Under the pieces are notes generated by a model. That model searched no databases, was not told the DNA's origin, and saw only the letters and a list, made by a program, of their open reading frames with translations. Source: Saposhnikovia divaricata (Eukaryota > Streptophyta > Magnoliopsida > Apiales > Apiaceae). Taken from it: a DNA stretch of 64,000 nucleotides. The position numbers and the translations under genes were made by a program. The stretch lies in contig CM071595.1 of assembly GCA_036435485.1 (NCBI GenBank), forward strand, positions 2,666,001-2,730,000. Direction: 5' to 3'. Position 1 is the first letter of the stretch. Every line of letters begins with the position of its first letter. Below are positions 10,140 to 23,827 of the stretch, in pieces.

Positions 10140-11491
10140 AATTTCGTTGAATTCCAATAACCCATAGGAACAAAATATGTAAAAATATCCTTAAAATGGT
10201 CCAACTCGATTTTTAACAATATCCCGTATACTAACCACTTTGAGGATTATCCGAAAACCGAGTTTCGATCATATCAGCTCCGATTCAGGTCTGAATTGCG
10301 TCAAATAAAATTTCGTTGAATTCCAATAACCCATAGGAACAAAATATTTAAAAATATCCACAAAATGGTCCGACCCGATTTTTAACAATATCCCGTGTAC
10401 TAACCCCTTTGAGGATTATCCAAAAACCGAGTTTTGACTATATCAGCTCCGATACAGGTCTGAATTGTGTCAAATAAAATTTCATTGAATTCCAATAACC
10501 CATAGGAACAAAATATGTAAAAATATCCACAAAATGGTCCGACTCGATTTTTAACAATATCCCGTGTACTAACCACTTTGAGGATTATCCGAAAACCGAG
10601 TTTCGATCATATCAGCTCCGATTCAGGTCTGAATTGCGTCAAATAAAATTTCGTTGAATTCCAATAACCCATAGGAACAAAATATTTAAAAATATCCACA
10701 AAATGGTCCGACCCGATTTTTAACAATATCCCATGTACTAACCCCTTTGAGGATTATCCGAAAACCGAGTTTCGATCATATCAGCTCCGATTCAGGTCTG
10801 AATTGCGTCAAATAAAATTTCGTTGAATTCCAATAACCCATAGGAACAAAATATTTAAAAATATCCACAAAATGGTCCGACCCGATTTTTAACAATATCC
10901 CATGTACTAACCCCTTTGAGGATTATCCGAAAACCGAGTTTCGTTCATATCAGCTCCGATTCAGGTCTGAATTGCGTCAAATAAAATTTCGTTGAATTCC
11001 AATAACCCATAGGAACAAAATATGTAAAAATATCCTTAAAATGGTCCGACTCGATTTTTAACAATATCCCGTATACTAACCACTTTGAGGATTATCCGAA
11101 AACCGAGTTTCGTTCATATCAGCTCCGATTCAGGTCTGAATTGCGTCAAATAAAATTTCGTTGAATTCCAATAACCCATAGGAACAAAATATGTAAAAAT
11201 ATCCACAAAACGGTCCGACTCGATTTTTAACAATATCCCGTGTACTAACCCCTTTGAGGATTATCCAAAAACCGAGTTTTGACTATATCAGCTCCGATAC
11301 AGGTCTGAATTGTGTCAAATAAAATTTCATTGAATTCCAATAACCCATAGGAACAAAATATGTAAAAATATCCACAAAATGGTCCGACTCGATTTTTAAC
11401 AATATCCCGTGTACTAACCCCTTTGAGGATTATCCAAAAACCGAGTTTTGACTATATCAGCTCCGATTCAGGTCCGAATTGCGTCAAATAA
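10140..11491 (+). repeat. 11-monomer-offset duplication, copy 2
   Basis: It matches 8281-9632 at an offset of 1859 bases, including the unusual hybrid monomers at 10309 and 10478. The sixth member is R rather than Y. Confidence 0.85.
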
Positions 11492-11829
11492 AATTTCGTT
11501 GAATTCCAATAACCCATAGGAACAAAATATGTAAAAATATCCACAAAATGGTCCGACTCGATTTTTAACAATATCCCGTGTACTAACCCCTTTGAGGATT
11601 ATCCAAAAACCGAGTTTTGACTATATCAGCTCCGATACAGGTCTGAATTGTGTCAAATAAAATTTCATTGAATTCCAATAACCCATAGGAACAAAATATG
11701 TAAAAATATCCACAAAATGGTCCGACCCGATTTTTAAAAATATCCCGTGTACTAACCCCTTTGAGGATTATCCAAAAACCGAGTTTTGACTATATCAGCT
11801 CCGATTCAAGTCTGAATTGCGTCAAATAA

Positions 11830-14364
11830 AATTTCGTTGAATTCCAATAACCAATAGGAACAAAATATGTAAAAATATCCTTAAAATGGTCCAACTCGAT
11901 TTTTAACAATATCCCGTATACTAACCACTTTGAGGATTATCAAAAAACCGAGTTTTGACTATATCAGCTCCGATTCAGGTCTGAATTGCGTCAAATAAAA
12001 TTTCGTTGAATTCCAATAACCCATAGGAACAAAATATGTAAAAATATCCACAAAATGGTCCGACTCGATTTTTAACAATATCCCGTGTACTAACCCCTTT
12101 GAGGATTATCCAAAAACCGAGTTTCGTTCATATCAGCTCCGATTCAGGTCTGAATTGCGTCAAATAAAATTTCGTTGAATTCCAATAACCCATAGGAACA
12201 AAATATGTAAAAATATCCTTAAAATGGTCCGACTCGATTTTTAACAATATCCCGTATACTAACCACTTTGAGGATTATCCGAAAACCGAGTTTCGTTCAT
12301 ATCAGCTCCGATTCAGGTCTGAATTGCGTCAAATAAAATTTCGTTGAATTCCAATAACCCATAGGAACAAAATATGTAAAAATATCCTTAAAATGGTCCG
12401 ACTCGATTTTTAACAATATCCCTTGTACTAACCACTTTGAGGATTATCCGAAAACCGAGTTTCGATCATATCAGCTCCGATTCAGGTCTGAATTTCGTCA
12501 AATAAAATTTCGTTGAATTCCAATAACCCATAGGAACAAAATATTTAAAAATATCCACAAAATGGTCCGACTCGATTTTTAACAATATCCCGTGTACTAA
12601 CCCCTTTGAGGATTATCCAAAAACCGAGTTTTGACTATATCAGCTCCAATTCAGGTCTGAATTGCGTCAAATAAAATTTCGTTGAATTCCAATAACCCAT
12701 AGGAACAAAATATGTAAAAATATCCACAAAATGGTCCGACTCGATTTTTAATAATATCCCGTGTACTAACCCCTTTGAGGATTATCCAAAAACCGAGTTT
12801 TGACTATATCAGCTCCGATACAGGTCTGAATTGTGTCAAATAAAATTTCATTGAATTCCAATAACCCATAGGAACAAAATATGTAAAAATATCCACAAAA
12901 TGGTCCGACCCGATTTTTAAAAATATCCCGTGCACTAAACCCTTTGAGGATTATCCAAAAACCGAGTTTTGACTATATCAGCTCCGATTCAGGTCTGAAT
13001 TGCGTCAAATAAAATTTCGTTGAATTCCAATAACCCATAGCAACAAAATATGTAAAAATTTCCTTAAAATGGTCCAACTCGATTTTTAACAATATCCCAT
13101 GTACTAACCCCTTTGAGGATTATCCGAAAACCGAGTTTCGATCATATCAGCTCCGATTCAGGTCTGAATTGCGTCAAATAAAATTTCGTTGAATTCCAAT
13201 AACCCATAGGAACAAAATATTTAAAAATATCCACAAAATGGTCCGACCCGATTTTTAACAATATCCCATGTACTAACCCCTTTGAGGATTATCCGAAAAC
13301 CGAGTTTCGATCATATCAGCTCCGATTCAGGTCTGAATTGCGTCAAATAAAATTTCGTTGAATTCCAATAACCCATAGGAACAAAATATTTAAAAATATC
13401 CACAAAATGGTCTGACCCGATTTTTAACAATATCCCATGTACTAACCCCTTTGAGGATTATCCGAAAACCGAGTTTCGTTCATATCAGCTCCGATTCAGG
13501 TCTGAATTGCGTCAAATAAAATTTCGTTGAATTCCAATAACCCATAGGAACAAAATATGTAAAAATATCCTTAAAATGGTCCGACTAGATTTTTAACAAT
13601 ATCCCGTATACTAACCACTTTGAGGATTATCCGAAAACCGAGTTTCGTTCATATCAGCTCCGATTCAGGTCTGAATTGCGTCAAATAAAATTTCGTTGAA
13701 TTCCAATAACCCATAGGAACAAAATATGTAAAAATATCCACAAAACGGTCCGACTCGATTTTTAACAATATCCCGTGTACTAACCCCTTTGAGGATTATC
13801 CAAAAACCGAGTTTTGACTATATCAGCTCCGATACAGGTCTGAATTGTGTCAAATAAAATTTCATTGAATTCCAATAACCCATAGGAACAAAATATGTAA
13901 AAATATCCACAAAATGGTCCGACTCGATTTTTAACAATATCCCGTGTACTAACCCCTTTGAGGATTATCCAAAAACCGAGTTTTGACTATATCAGCTCCG
14001 ATACAGGTCTGAATTGTGTCAAATAAAATTTCATTGAATTCCAATAACCCATAGGAACAAAATATGTAAAAATATCCACAAAATGGTCCGACTCAATTTT
14101 TAACAATATCCCGTGTACTAACCCCTTTGAGGATTATCCAAAAACCGAGTTTTGACTATATCAGCTCCAATTCAGGTCTGAATTGCGTCAAATAAAATTT
14201 CGTTGAATTCCAATAACCCATAGGAACAAAATATGTAAAAATATCCACAAAATGGTCCGACCCGATTTTTAAAAATATCCCGTGTACTAACCCCTTTGAG
14301 GATTATCCAAAAACCGAGTTTTGACTATATCAGCTCCGATTCAAGTCTGAATTGCGTCAAATAA
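11830..14364 (+). repeat. 15-monomer HOR, copy 1
   Basis: It starts with a P carrying the private AACCAATAGG and ends with V. Rare markers shared with the next unit at exactly 2535 bases (15 x 169) include AACCAATAGG, TATCAAAAAACCG, GAATTTCGTC, GTGCACTAAAC, CATAGCAAC, AAATTTCC, GTCTGACCCG and GACTAG. The last monomers (13858-14195) differ from copy 2, so the homogenised stretch is about 11.8-13.86 kb. Confidence 0.93.
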
Positions 14365-16899
14365 AATTTCGTTGAATTCCAATAACCAATAGGAACAAAA
14401 TATGTAAAAATATCCTTAAAATGGTCCAACTCGATTTTTAACAATATCCCGTATACTAACCACTTTGAGGATTATCAAAAAACCGAGTTTTGACTATATC
14501 AGCTCCGATTCAGGTCTGAATTGCGTCAAATAAAATTTCGTTGAATTCCAATAACCCATAGGAACAAAATATGTAAAAATATCTACAAAATGGTCCGACT
14601 CGATTTTTAACAATATCCCGTGTACTAACCCCTTTGAGGATTATCCAAAAACCGAGTTTCGTTCATATCAGCTCCGATTCAGGTCTGAATTGCGTCAAAT
14701 AAAATTTCGTTGAATTCCAATAACCCATAGGAACAAAATATGTAAAAATATCCTTAAAATGGTCCGACTCGATTTTTAACAATATCCCGTATACTAACCA
14801 CTTTGAGGATTATCCGAAAACCGAGTTTCGTTCATATCAGCTCCGATTCAGGTCTGAATTGCGTCAAATAAAATTTCGTTGAATTCCAATAACCCATAGG
14901 AACAAAATATGTAAAAATATCCTTAAAATGGTCCGACTCGATTTTTAACAATATCCCTTGTACTAACCACTTTGAGGATTATCCGAAAACCGAGTTTCGA
15001 TCATATCAGCTCCGATTCAGGTCTGAATTTCGTCAAATAAAATTTCGTGGAATTCCAATAACCCATAGGAACAAAATATTTAAAAATATCCACAAAATGG
15101 TCCGACTCGATTTTTAACAATATCCCGTGTACTAACCCCTTTGAGGATTATCCAAAAACCGAGTTTTGACTATATCAGCTCCAATTCAGGTCTGAATTGC
15201 GTCAAATAAAATTTCGTTGAATTCCAATAACCCATAGGAACAAAATATGTAAAAATATCCACAAAATGGTCCGACTCGATTTTTAATAATATCCCGTGTA
15301 CTAACCCCTTTGAGGATTATCCAAAAACCGAGTTTTGACTATATCAGCTCCGATACAGGTCTGAATTGTGTCAAATAAAATTTCATTGGATTCCAATAAC
15401 CCATAGGAACAAAATATGTAAAAATATCCACAAAATGGTCCGACCCGATTTTTAAAAATATCCCGTGCACTAAACCCTTTGAGGATTATCCAAAAACCGA
15501 GTTTTGACTATATCAGCTCCGATTCAGGTCTGAATTGCGTCAAATAAAATTTCTTTGAATTCCAATAACCCATAGCAACAAAATATGTAAAAATTTCCTT
15601 AAAATGGTCCAACTCGATTTTTAACAATATCCCATGTACTAACCCCTTTGAGGATTATCCGAAAACCGAGTTTCGATCATATCAGCTCCGATTCAGGTCT
15701 GAATTGCGTCAAATAAAATTTCGTTGAATTCCAATAACCCATAGGAACAAAATATTTAAAAATATCCACAAAATGGTCCGACCCGATTTTTAACAATATC
15801 CCATGTACTAACCCCTTTGAGGATTATCCGAAAACCGAGTTTCGATCATATCAGCTCCGATTCAGGTCTGAATTGCGTCAAATAAAATTTCGTTGAATTC
15901 CAATAACCCATAGGAACAAAATATTTAAAAATATCCACAAAATGGTCTGACCCGATTTTTAACAATATCCCATGTACTAACCCCTTTGAGGATTATCCGA
16001 AAACCGAGTTTCGTTCATATCAGCTCCGATTCAGGTCTGAATTGCGTCAAATAAAATTTCGTTGAATTCCAATAACCCATAGGAACAAAATATGTAAAAA
16101 TATCCTTAAAATGGTCCGACTAGATTTTTAACAATATCCCGTATACTAACCACTTTGAGGATTATCCGAAAACCGAGTTTCGTTCATATCAGCTCCGATT
16201 CAGGTCTGAATTGCGTCAAATAAAATTTCGTTGAATTCCAATAACCCATAGGAACAAAATATGTAAAAATATCCACAAAACGGTCCGACTCGATTTTTAA
16301 CAATATCCCGTGTACTAACCCCTTTGAGGATTATCCAAAAACCGAGTTTTGACTATATCAGCTCCGATACAGGTCTGAATTGTGTCAAATAAAATTTCAT
16401 TGAATTCCAATAACCCATAGGAACAAAATATGTAAAAATATCCACAAAATGGTCCGACTCGATTTTTAACAATATCCCGTGTACTAACCCCTTTGAGGAT
16501 TATCCAAAAACCGAGTTTTGACTATATCAGCTCCGATTCAGGTCCGAATTGCGTCAAATAAAATTTCGTTGAATTCCAATAACCCATAGGAACAAGATAT
16601 GTAAAAATATCCACAAAATGGTCCGACTCGATTTTTAACAATATCCCGTGTACTAACCCCTTTGAGGATTATCCAAAAACCGAGTTTTGACTATATCAGC
16701 TCCGATACAGGTCTGAATTGCGTCAAATAAAATTTCATTGAATTCCAATAACCCATAGGAACAAAATATGTAAAAATATCCACAAAATGGTCCGACCCGA
16801 TTTTTAAAAATATCCCGTGTACTAACCCCTTTGAGGATTGTCCAAAAACCGAGTTTCGTTCATATCTGCTCCGATTCAGGTCTGAATTGCGTCAAATAA
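14365..16899 (+). repeat. 15-monomer HOR, copy 2
   Basis: It shares at least eight private markers with copy 1 at a constant 2535-base offset. New private changes include ATCTACAAAA near 14581, GTGGAATTCC near 15049, ATTGGATTCC near 15386 (which destroys the EcoRI site) and TTTCTTTG near 15550. Its last part contains N, then a U with AACAAGATATG, a marker that spreads through domain B. Confidence 0.92.
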
Positions 16900-17406
16900 A
16901 ATTTCGTTGAATTCCAATAACCCATAGGAACAAAATATGTAAAAATATCCTTAAAATGGTCCAACTCGATTTTTAACAATATCCCGTATACTAACCACTT
17001 TGAGGATTATCCGAAAACCGAGTTTCGTTCATATCAGCTCCGATTCAGGTCTGAATTGCGTCAAATAAAATTTCGTTGAATTCCAATAACCCATAGGAAC
17101 AAAATATGTAAAAATATCCTTAAAATGGTCCGACTCGATTTTTAACAATATCCCTTGTACTAACCACTTTGAGGATTATCCGAAAACCGAGTTTCGATCA
17201 TATCAGCTCCGATTCAGGTCTGAATTGCGTCAAATAAAATTTCGTTGAATTCCAATAACCCATAGGAACAAAATATTTAAAAATATCCACAAAATTGTCC
17301 GACCCGATTTTTAACAATATCCCATGTACTAACCCCTTTGAGGATTATCCGAAAACCGAGTTTCGATCATATCAGCTCCGATTCAGGTCTGAATTGCGTC
17401 AAATAA

Positions 17407-17574
17407 AATTTCGTTGAATTCCAATAACCCATAGGAACAAAATATTTAAAAATATCCACAAAATGGTCCGACCCGATTTTTAACAATATCCCATGTACAA
17501 ACCCCTTTGAGGATTATCCGAAAACGAGTTTCGTTCATATCAGCTCCGATTCAGGTCTGAATTGCGTCAAATAA
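17407..17574 (+). repeat. 168-bp length-variant monomer (Y)
   Basis: One C is lost from ACCGAG (AAAACGAG). It also carries the private GTACAAACCCC. Confidence 0.95.
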
Positions 17575-17743
17575 AATTTCGTTGAATTCCAATAACCCAT
17601 AGGACCAAAATATGTAAAAATATCCTTAAAATGGTCCGACTCGATTTTTAACAATATCCCTTGTACTAACCACTTTGAGGATTATCCGAAAACCGAGTTT
17701 CGATCATATCAGCTCCGATTCAGGTCTGAATTGCGTCAAATAA

Positions 17744-17912
17744 AATTTCGTTGAATTCCAATAACCCATAGGAACAAAATATTTAAAAATATCCACAAAA
17801 TGGTCCGACTCGATTTTTAACAATATCCCGTGTACTAACCCCTTTGAGGATTATCCAAAAACCGAGTTTTGACTATATCAGCTCCGATACAGGTCTGAAT
17901 TGTGTCAAATAA
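17744..17912 (+). repeat. Type T' monomer
   Basis: It has the T-type 5' part (T40, GACTCG, GTGT, TGACTA) joined to a U-type 3' end (GATAC, T160). The fixed join is best read as an intra-monomer recombinant. It is the middle member of the S-T'-N trimer and this is its first appearance in that unit, together with S at 17575 and N at 17913. Confidence 0.87.
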
Positions 17913-18757
17913 AATTTCATTGAATTCCAATAACCCATAGGAACAAAATATGTAAAAATATCCACAAAATGGTCCGACTCGATTTTTAACAATATCCCGT
18001 GTACTAACCCCTTTGAGGATTATCCAAAAACCGAGTTTTGACTATATCAGCTCCGATTCAGGTCCGAATTGCGTCAAATAAAATTTCGTTGAATTCCAAT
18101 AACCCATAGGAACAAGATATGTAAAAATATCCACAAAATGGTCCGACTCGATTTTTAACAATATCCCGTGTACTAACCCCTTTGAGGATTATCCAAAAAC
18201 CGAGTTTTGACTATATCAGCTCCGATACAGGTCTGAATTGTGTCAAATAAAATTTCATTGAATTCCAATAACCCATAGGAACAAAATATGTAAAAATATC
18301 CACAAAATGGTCCGACCCGATTTTTAAAAATATCCCGTGTACTAACCCCTTTGAGGATTGTCCAAAAACCGAGTTTTGACTATATCAGCTCCGATTCAGG
18401 TCTGAATTGCGTCAAATAAAATTTCGTTGAATTCCAATAACCCATAGGAACAAAATATGTAAAAATATCCTTAAAATGGTCCAACTCGATTTTTAACAAT
18501 ATCCCGTATACTAACCACTTTGAGGATTATCCAAAAACCGAGTTTTGACTATATCAGCTCCGATTCAGGTCTGAATTGCGTCAAATAAAATTTCGTTGAA
18601 TTCCAATAACCCATAGGAACAAAATATGTAAAAATATCCACAAAATGGTCCGACTCGATTTTTAACAATATCCCGTGTACTAACCCCTTTGAGGATTATC
18701 CGAAAACCGAGTTTCGTTCATATCAGCTCCGATTCAGGTCTGAATTGCGTCAAATAA

Positions 18758-19602
18758 AATTTCGTTGAATTCCAATAACCCATAGGAACAAAATATGTAA
18801 AAATATCCTTAAAATGGTCCGACTCGATTTTTAACAATATCCCTTGTACTAACCACTTTGAGGATTATCCGAAAACCGAGTTTCGATCATATCAGCTCCG
18901 ATTCAGGTCTGAATTGCGTCAAATAAAATTTCGTTGAATTCCAATAACCCATAGGAACAAAATATTTAAAAATATCCACAAAATGGTCCGACCCGATTTT
19001 TAACAATATCCCATGTACTAACCCCTTTGAGGATTATCCGAAAACCGAGTTTCGATCATATCAGCTCCGATTCAGGTCTGAATTGCGTCAAATAAAATTT
19101 CGTTGAATTCCAATAACCCATAGGAACAATATATTTAAAAATATCCACAAAATGGTCCGACCCGATTTTTAACAATATCCCATGTACTAACCCCTTTGAG
19201 GATTATCCGAAAACCGAGTTTCGTTCATATCAGCTCCGATTCAGGTCTGAATTGCGTCAAATAAAATTTCGTTGAATTCCAATAACCCATAGGAACAAAA
19301 TATGTAAAAATATCCTTAAAATGGTCCGACTCGATTTTTAACAATATCCCGTATACTAACCACTTTGAGGATTATCCGAAAACCGAGTTTCGTTCATATC
19401 AGCTCCGATTCAGGTCTGAATTGCGTCAAATAAAATTTCGTTGAATTCCAATAACCCATAGGAACAAAATATGTAAAAATATCCACAAAACGGTCCGACT
19501 CGATTTTTAACAATATCCCGTGTACTAACCCCTTTGAGGATTATCCAAAAACCGAGTTTTGACTATATCAGCTCCGATACAGGTCTGAATTTTGTCAAAT
19601 AA
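18758..19602 (+). repeat. S-X-Y-R-Z block, copy 1 of 3 (dispersed)
   Basis: The Y member carries the rare AACAATATATTT (19125) and Z ends GAATTTTGTC. The same pair of markers recurs at 23350 (offset 4225, 25 monomers) and 32307 (offset 8957, 53 monomers). This is a non-adjacent segmental copy. Confidence 0.85.
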
Positions 19603-20278
19603 AATTTCATTGAATTCCAATAACCCATAGGAACAAAATATGTAAAAATATCCACGAAATGGTCCGACTCGATTTTTAACAATATCCCGTGTACTAACCC
19701 CTTTGAGGATTATCCAAAAACAGAGTTTTGACTATATCAGCTCCGATTCAGGTCCGAATTGCGTCAAATAAAATTTCGTTGAATTCCAATAACCCATAGG
19801 AACAAGATATGTAAAAATATCCACAAAATGGTCCGACTCGATTTTTAAAAATATCCCGTGTACTAACCCCTTTGAGGATTATCCAAAAACCGAGTTTTGA
19901 CTATATCAGCTCCAATTCAGGTCTGAATTGCGTCAAATAAAATTTCGTTGAATTCCAATAACCCATAGGAACAAAATATGTAAAAATATCCTTAAAATGG
20001 TCCGACTCGATTTTTAACAATATCCCTTGTACTAACCACTTTGAGGATTATCCGAAAACCGAGTTTCGATCATATCAGCTCCGATTCAGGTCTGAATTGC
20101 GTCAAATAAAATTTCGTTGAATTCCAATAACCCATAGGAACAAAATATTTAAAAATATCCACAAAATGGTCCGACCCGATTTTTAACAATATCCCATGTA
20201 CTAACCCCTTTGAGGATTATCCGAAAACCGAGTTTCGTTCATATCAGCTCCGATTCAGGTCTGAATTGCGTCAAATAA

Positions 20279-21292
20279 AATTTCGTTGAATTCCAATAAC
20301 CCATAGGAACAAAATATGTAAAAATATCCTTAAAATGGTCCGACTCGATTTTTAACAATATCCCTTGTACTAACCACTTTGAGGATTATCCGAAAACCGA
20401 GTTTCGATCATATCAGCTCCGATTCAGGTCTGAATTGCGTCAAATAAAATTTCGTTGAATTCCAATAACCCATAGGAACAAAATATTTAAAAATATCCAC
20501 AAAATGGTCCGACTCGATTTTTAACAATATCCCGTGTACTAACCCCTTTGAGGATTATCCAAAAACCGAGTTTTGACTATATCAGCTCCGATACAGGTCT
20601 GAATTGTGTCAAATAAAATTTCATTGAATTCCAATAACCCATAGGAACAAAATATGTAAAAATATCCACAAAATGGTCCGACTCGATTTTTAACAATATC
20701 CCGTGTACTAACCCCTTTGAGGATTATCCAAAAACCGAGTTTTGACTATATCAGCTCCGATTCAGGTCCGAATTGCGTCAAATAAAATTTCGTTGAATTC
20801 CAATAACCCATAGGAACAAAATATGTAAAAATATCCTTAAAATGGTCCGACTCGATTTTTAACAATATCCCTTGTACTAACCACTTTGAGGATTATCCGA
20901 AAACCGAGTTTCGATCATATCAGCTCCGATTCAGGTCTGAATTGCGTCAAATAAAATTTCGTTGAATTCCAATAACCCATAGGAACAAAATATTTAAAAA
21001 TATCCACAAAATGGTCCGACTCGATTTTTAACAATATCCCGTGTACTAACCCCTTTGAGGATTATCCAAAAACCGAGTTTTGACTATATCAGCTCCGATA
21101 CAGGTCTGAATTGTGTCAAATAAAATTTCATTGAATTCCAATAACCCATAGGAACAAAATATGTAAAAATATCCACAAAATGGTCCGACTCGATTTTTAA
21201 CAATATCCCGTGTACTAACCCCTTTGAGGATTATCCAAAAACCGAGTTTTGACTATATCAGCTCCGATTCAGGTCTGAATTGCGTCAAATAA
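20279..21292 (+). repeat. Six-monomer unit: two S-T'-N trimers
   Basis: The order is S, T', N(CCGAA), S, T', N(CTGAA). S markers at 20365, 20872 and 21379 are exactly 507 apart. Alternation of the two N forms gives a 1014-base superperiod that is repeated at 25349, 26363 and 28053. Confidence 0.9.
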
Positions 21293-22137
21293 AATTTCGT
21301 TGAATTCCAATAACCCATAGGAACAAAATATGTAAAAATATCCTTAAAATGGTCCGACTCGATTTTTAACAATATCCCTTGTACTAACCACTTTGAGGAT
21401 TATCCGAAAACCGAGTTTCGATCATATCAGCTCCGATTCAGGTCTGAATTGCGTCAAATAAAATTTCGTTGAATTCCAATAACCCATAGGAACAAAATAT
21501 TTAAAAATATCCACAAAATGGTCCGACTCGATTTTTAACAATATCCCGTGTACTAACCCCTTTGAGGATTATCCAAAAACCGAGTTTTGACTATATCAGC
21601 TCCGATACAGGTCTGAATTGTGTCAAATAAAATTTCATTGAATTCCAATAACCCATAGGAACAAGATATGTAAAAATATCCACAAAATGGTCCGACCCGA
21701 TTTTTAAAAATATCCCGTGTACTAACCCCTTTGAGGATTGTCCAAAAACCGAGTTTTGACTATATCAGCTCCGATTCAGGTCTGAATTGCGTCAAATAAA
21801 ATTTCGTTGAATTCCAATAACCCATAGGAACAAAATATGTAAAAATATCCTTAAAATGGTCCAACTCGATTTTTAACAATATCCCGTATACTAACCACTT
21901 TGAGGATTATCCAAAAACCGAGTTTTGACTATATCAGCTCCGATTCAGGTCTGAATTGCGTCAAATAAAATTTCGTTGAATTCCAATAACCCATAGGAAC
22001 AAAATATGTAAAAATATCCACAAAATGGTCCGACTCGATTTTTAACAATATCCCGTGTACTAACCCCTTTGAGGATTATCCAAAAACCGAGTTTTGACTA
22101 TATCAGCTCCGATTCAGGTCTGAATTGCGTCAAATAA
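21293..22137 (+). repeat. 5-monomer tandem duplication, copy 1
   Basis: The order is S, T', V with AACAAGATATG and ATTGTCC, P, Q-like. The next copy starts 845 bases later. The fifth monomer here has TGACTA while that of copy 2 has G114 and CGTTCA, which places the exchange junction near 21969-22137. Confidence 0.9.
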
Positions 22138-22982
22138 AATTTCGTTGAATTCCAATAACCCATAGGAACAAAATATGTAAAAATATCCTTAAAATGGTCC
22201 GACTCGATTTTTAACAATATCCCTTGTACTAACCACTTTGAGGATTATCCGAAAACCGAGTTTCGATCATATCAGCTCCGATTCAGGTCTGAATTGCGTC
22301 AAATAAAATTTCGTTGAATTCCAATAACCCATAGGAACAAAATATTTAAAAATATCCACAAAATGGTCCGACTCGATTTTTAACAATATCCCGTGTACTA
22401 ACCCCTTTGAGGATTATCCAAAAACCGAGTTTTGACTATATCAGCTCCGATACAGGTCTGAATTGTGTCAAATAAAATTTCATTGAATTCCAATAACCCA
22501 TAGGAACAAGATATGTAAAAATATCCACAAAATGGTCCGACCCGATTTTTAAAAATATCCCGTGTACTAACCCCTTTGAGGATTGTCCAAAAACCGAGTT
22601 TTGACTATATCAGCTCCGATTCAGGTCTGAATTGCGTCAAATAAAATTTCGTTGAATTCCAATAACCCATAGGAACAAAATATGTAAAAATATCCTTAAA
22701 ATGGTCCAACTCGATTTTTAACAATATCCCGTATACTAACCACTTTGAGGATTATCCAAAAACCGAGTTTTGACTATATCAGCTCCGATTCAGGTCTGAA
22801 TTGCGTCAAATAAAATTTCGTTGAATTCCAATAACCCATAGGAACAAAATATGTAAAAATATCCACAAAATGGTCCGACTCGATTTTTAACAATATCCCG
22901 TGTACTAACCCCTTTGAGGATTATCCGAAAACCGAGTTTCGTTCATATCAGCTCCGATTCAGGTCTGAATTGCGTCAAATAA
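22138..22982 (+). repeat. 5-monomer tandem duplication, copy 2
   Basis: Same order as 21293-22137 at 845-base spacing; the ATTGTCC markers are at 21737 and 22582. It continues into the S-X-Y-R-Z block at 22983. Confidence 0.9.
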
Positions 22983-23827
22983 AATTTCGTTGAATTCCAA
23001 TAACCCATAGGAACAAAATATGTAAAAATATCCTTAAAATGGTCCGACTCGATTTTTAACAATATCCCTTGTACTAACCACTTTGAGGATTATCCGAAAA
23101 CCGAGTTTCGATCATATCAGCTCCGATTCAGGTCTGAATTGCGTAAAATAAAATTTCGTTGAATTCCAATAACCCATAGGAACAAAATATTTAAAAATAT
23201 CCACAAAATGGTCCGACCCGATTTTTAACAATATCCCATGTACTAACCCCTTTGAGGATTATCCGAAAACCGAGTTTCGATCATATCAGCTCCGATTCAG
23301 GTCTGAATTGCGTCAAATAAAATTTCGTTGAATTCCAATAACCCATAGGAACAATATATTTAAAAATATCCACAAAATGGTCCGACCCGATTTTTAACAA
23401 TATCCCATGTACTAACCCCTTTGAGGATTATCCGAAAACCGAGTTTCGTTCATATCAGCTCCGATTCAGGTCTGAATTGCGTCAAATAAAATTTCGTTGA
23501 ATTCCAATAACCCATAGGAACAAAATATGTAAAAATATCCTTAAAATGGTCCGACTCGATTTTTAACAATATCCCGTATACTAACCACTTTGAGGATTAT
23601 CCGAAAACCGAGTTTCGTTCATATCAGCTCCGATTCAGGTCTGAATTGCGTCAAATAAAATTTCGTTGAATTCCAATAACCCATAGGAACAAAATATGTA
23701 AAAATATCCACAAAACGGTCCGACTCGATTTTTAACAATATCCCGTGTACTAACCCCTTTGAGGATTATCCAAAAACCGAGTTTTGACTATATCAGCTCC
23801 GATACAGGTCTGAATTTTGTCAAATAA
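22983..23827 (+). repeat. S-X-Y-R-Z block, copy 2 of 3
   Basis: It carries AACAATATATTT at 23350 and GAATTTTGTC in Z, as at 18758 and 32109. The S member has a private GCGTAAAAT. Confidence 0.85.

Larger units (their letters stand above)
1..16899 (+). repeat. Domain A: 14/15-monomer HOR region
   Basis: This domain contains 100 monomers in recurring order P-Q-R-S-T-U-V-W-X-Y-R-Z-(N)-U-V. Units vary by loss or gain of blocks: after 2367, for instance, S is followed directly by X. P-to-P distances are 2366, 4731, 4732, 2535 and 2535 bases. Adjacent monomers differ at about 3-10 positions, whereas equivalent monomers in successive HORs usually differ at 0-2. Boundaries with domain B are assigned by composition and are approximate. 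Confidence 0.85.
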
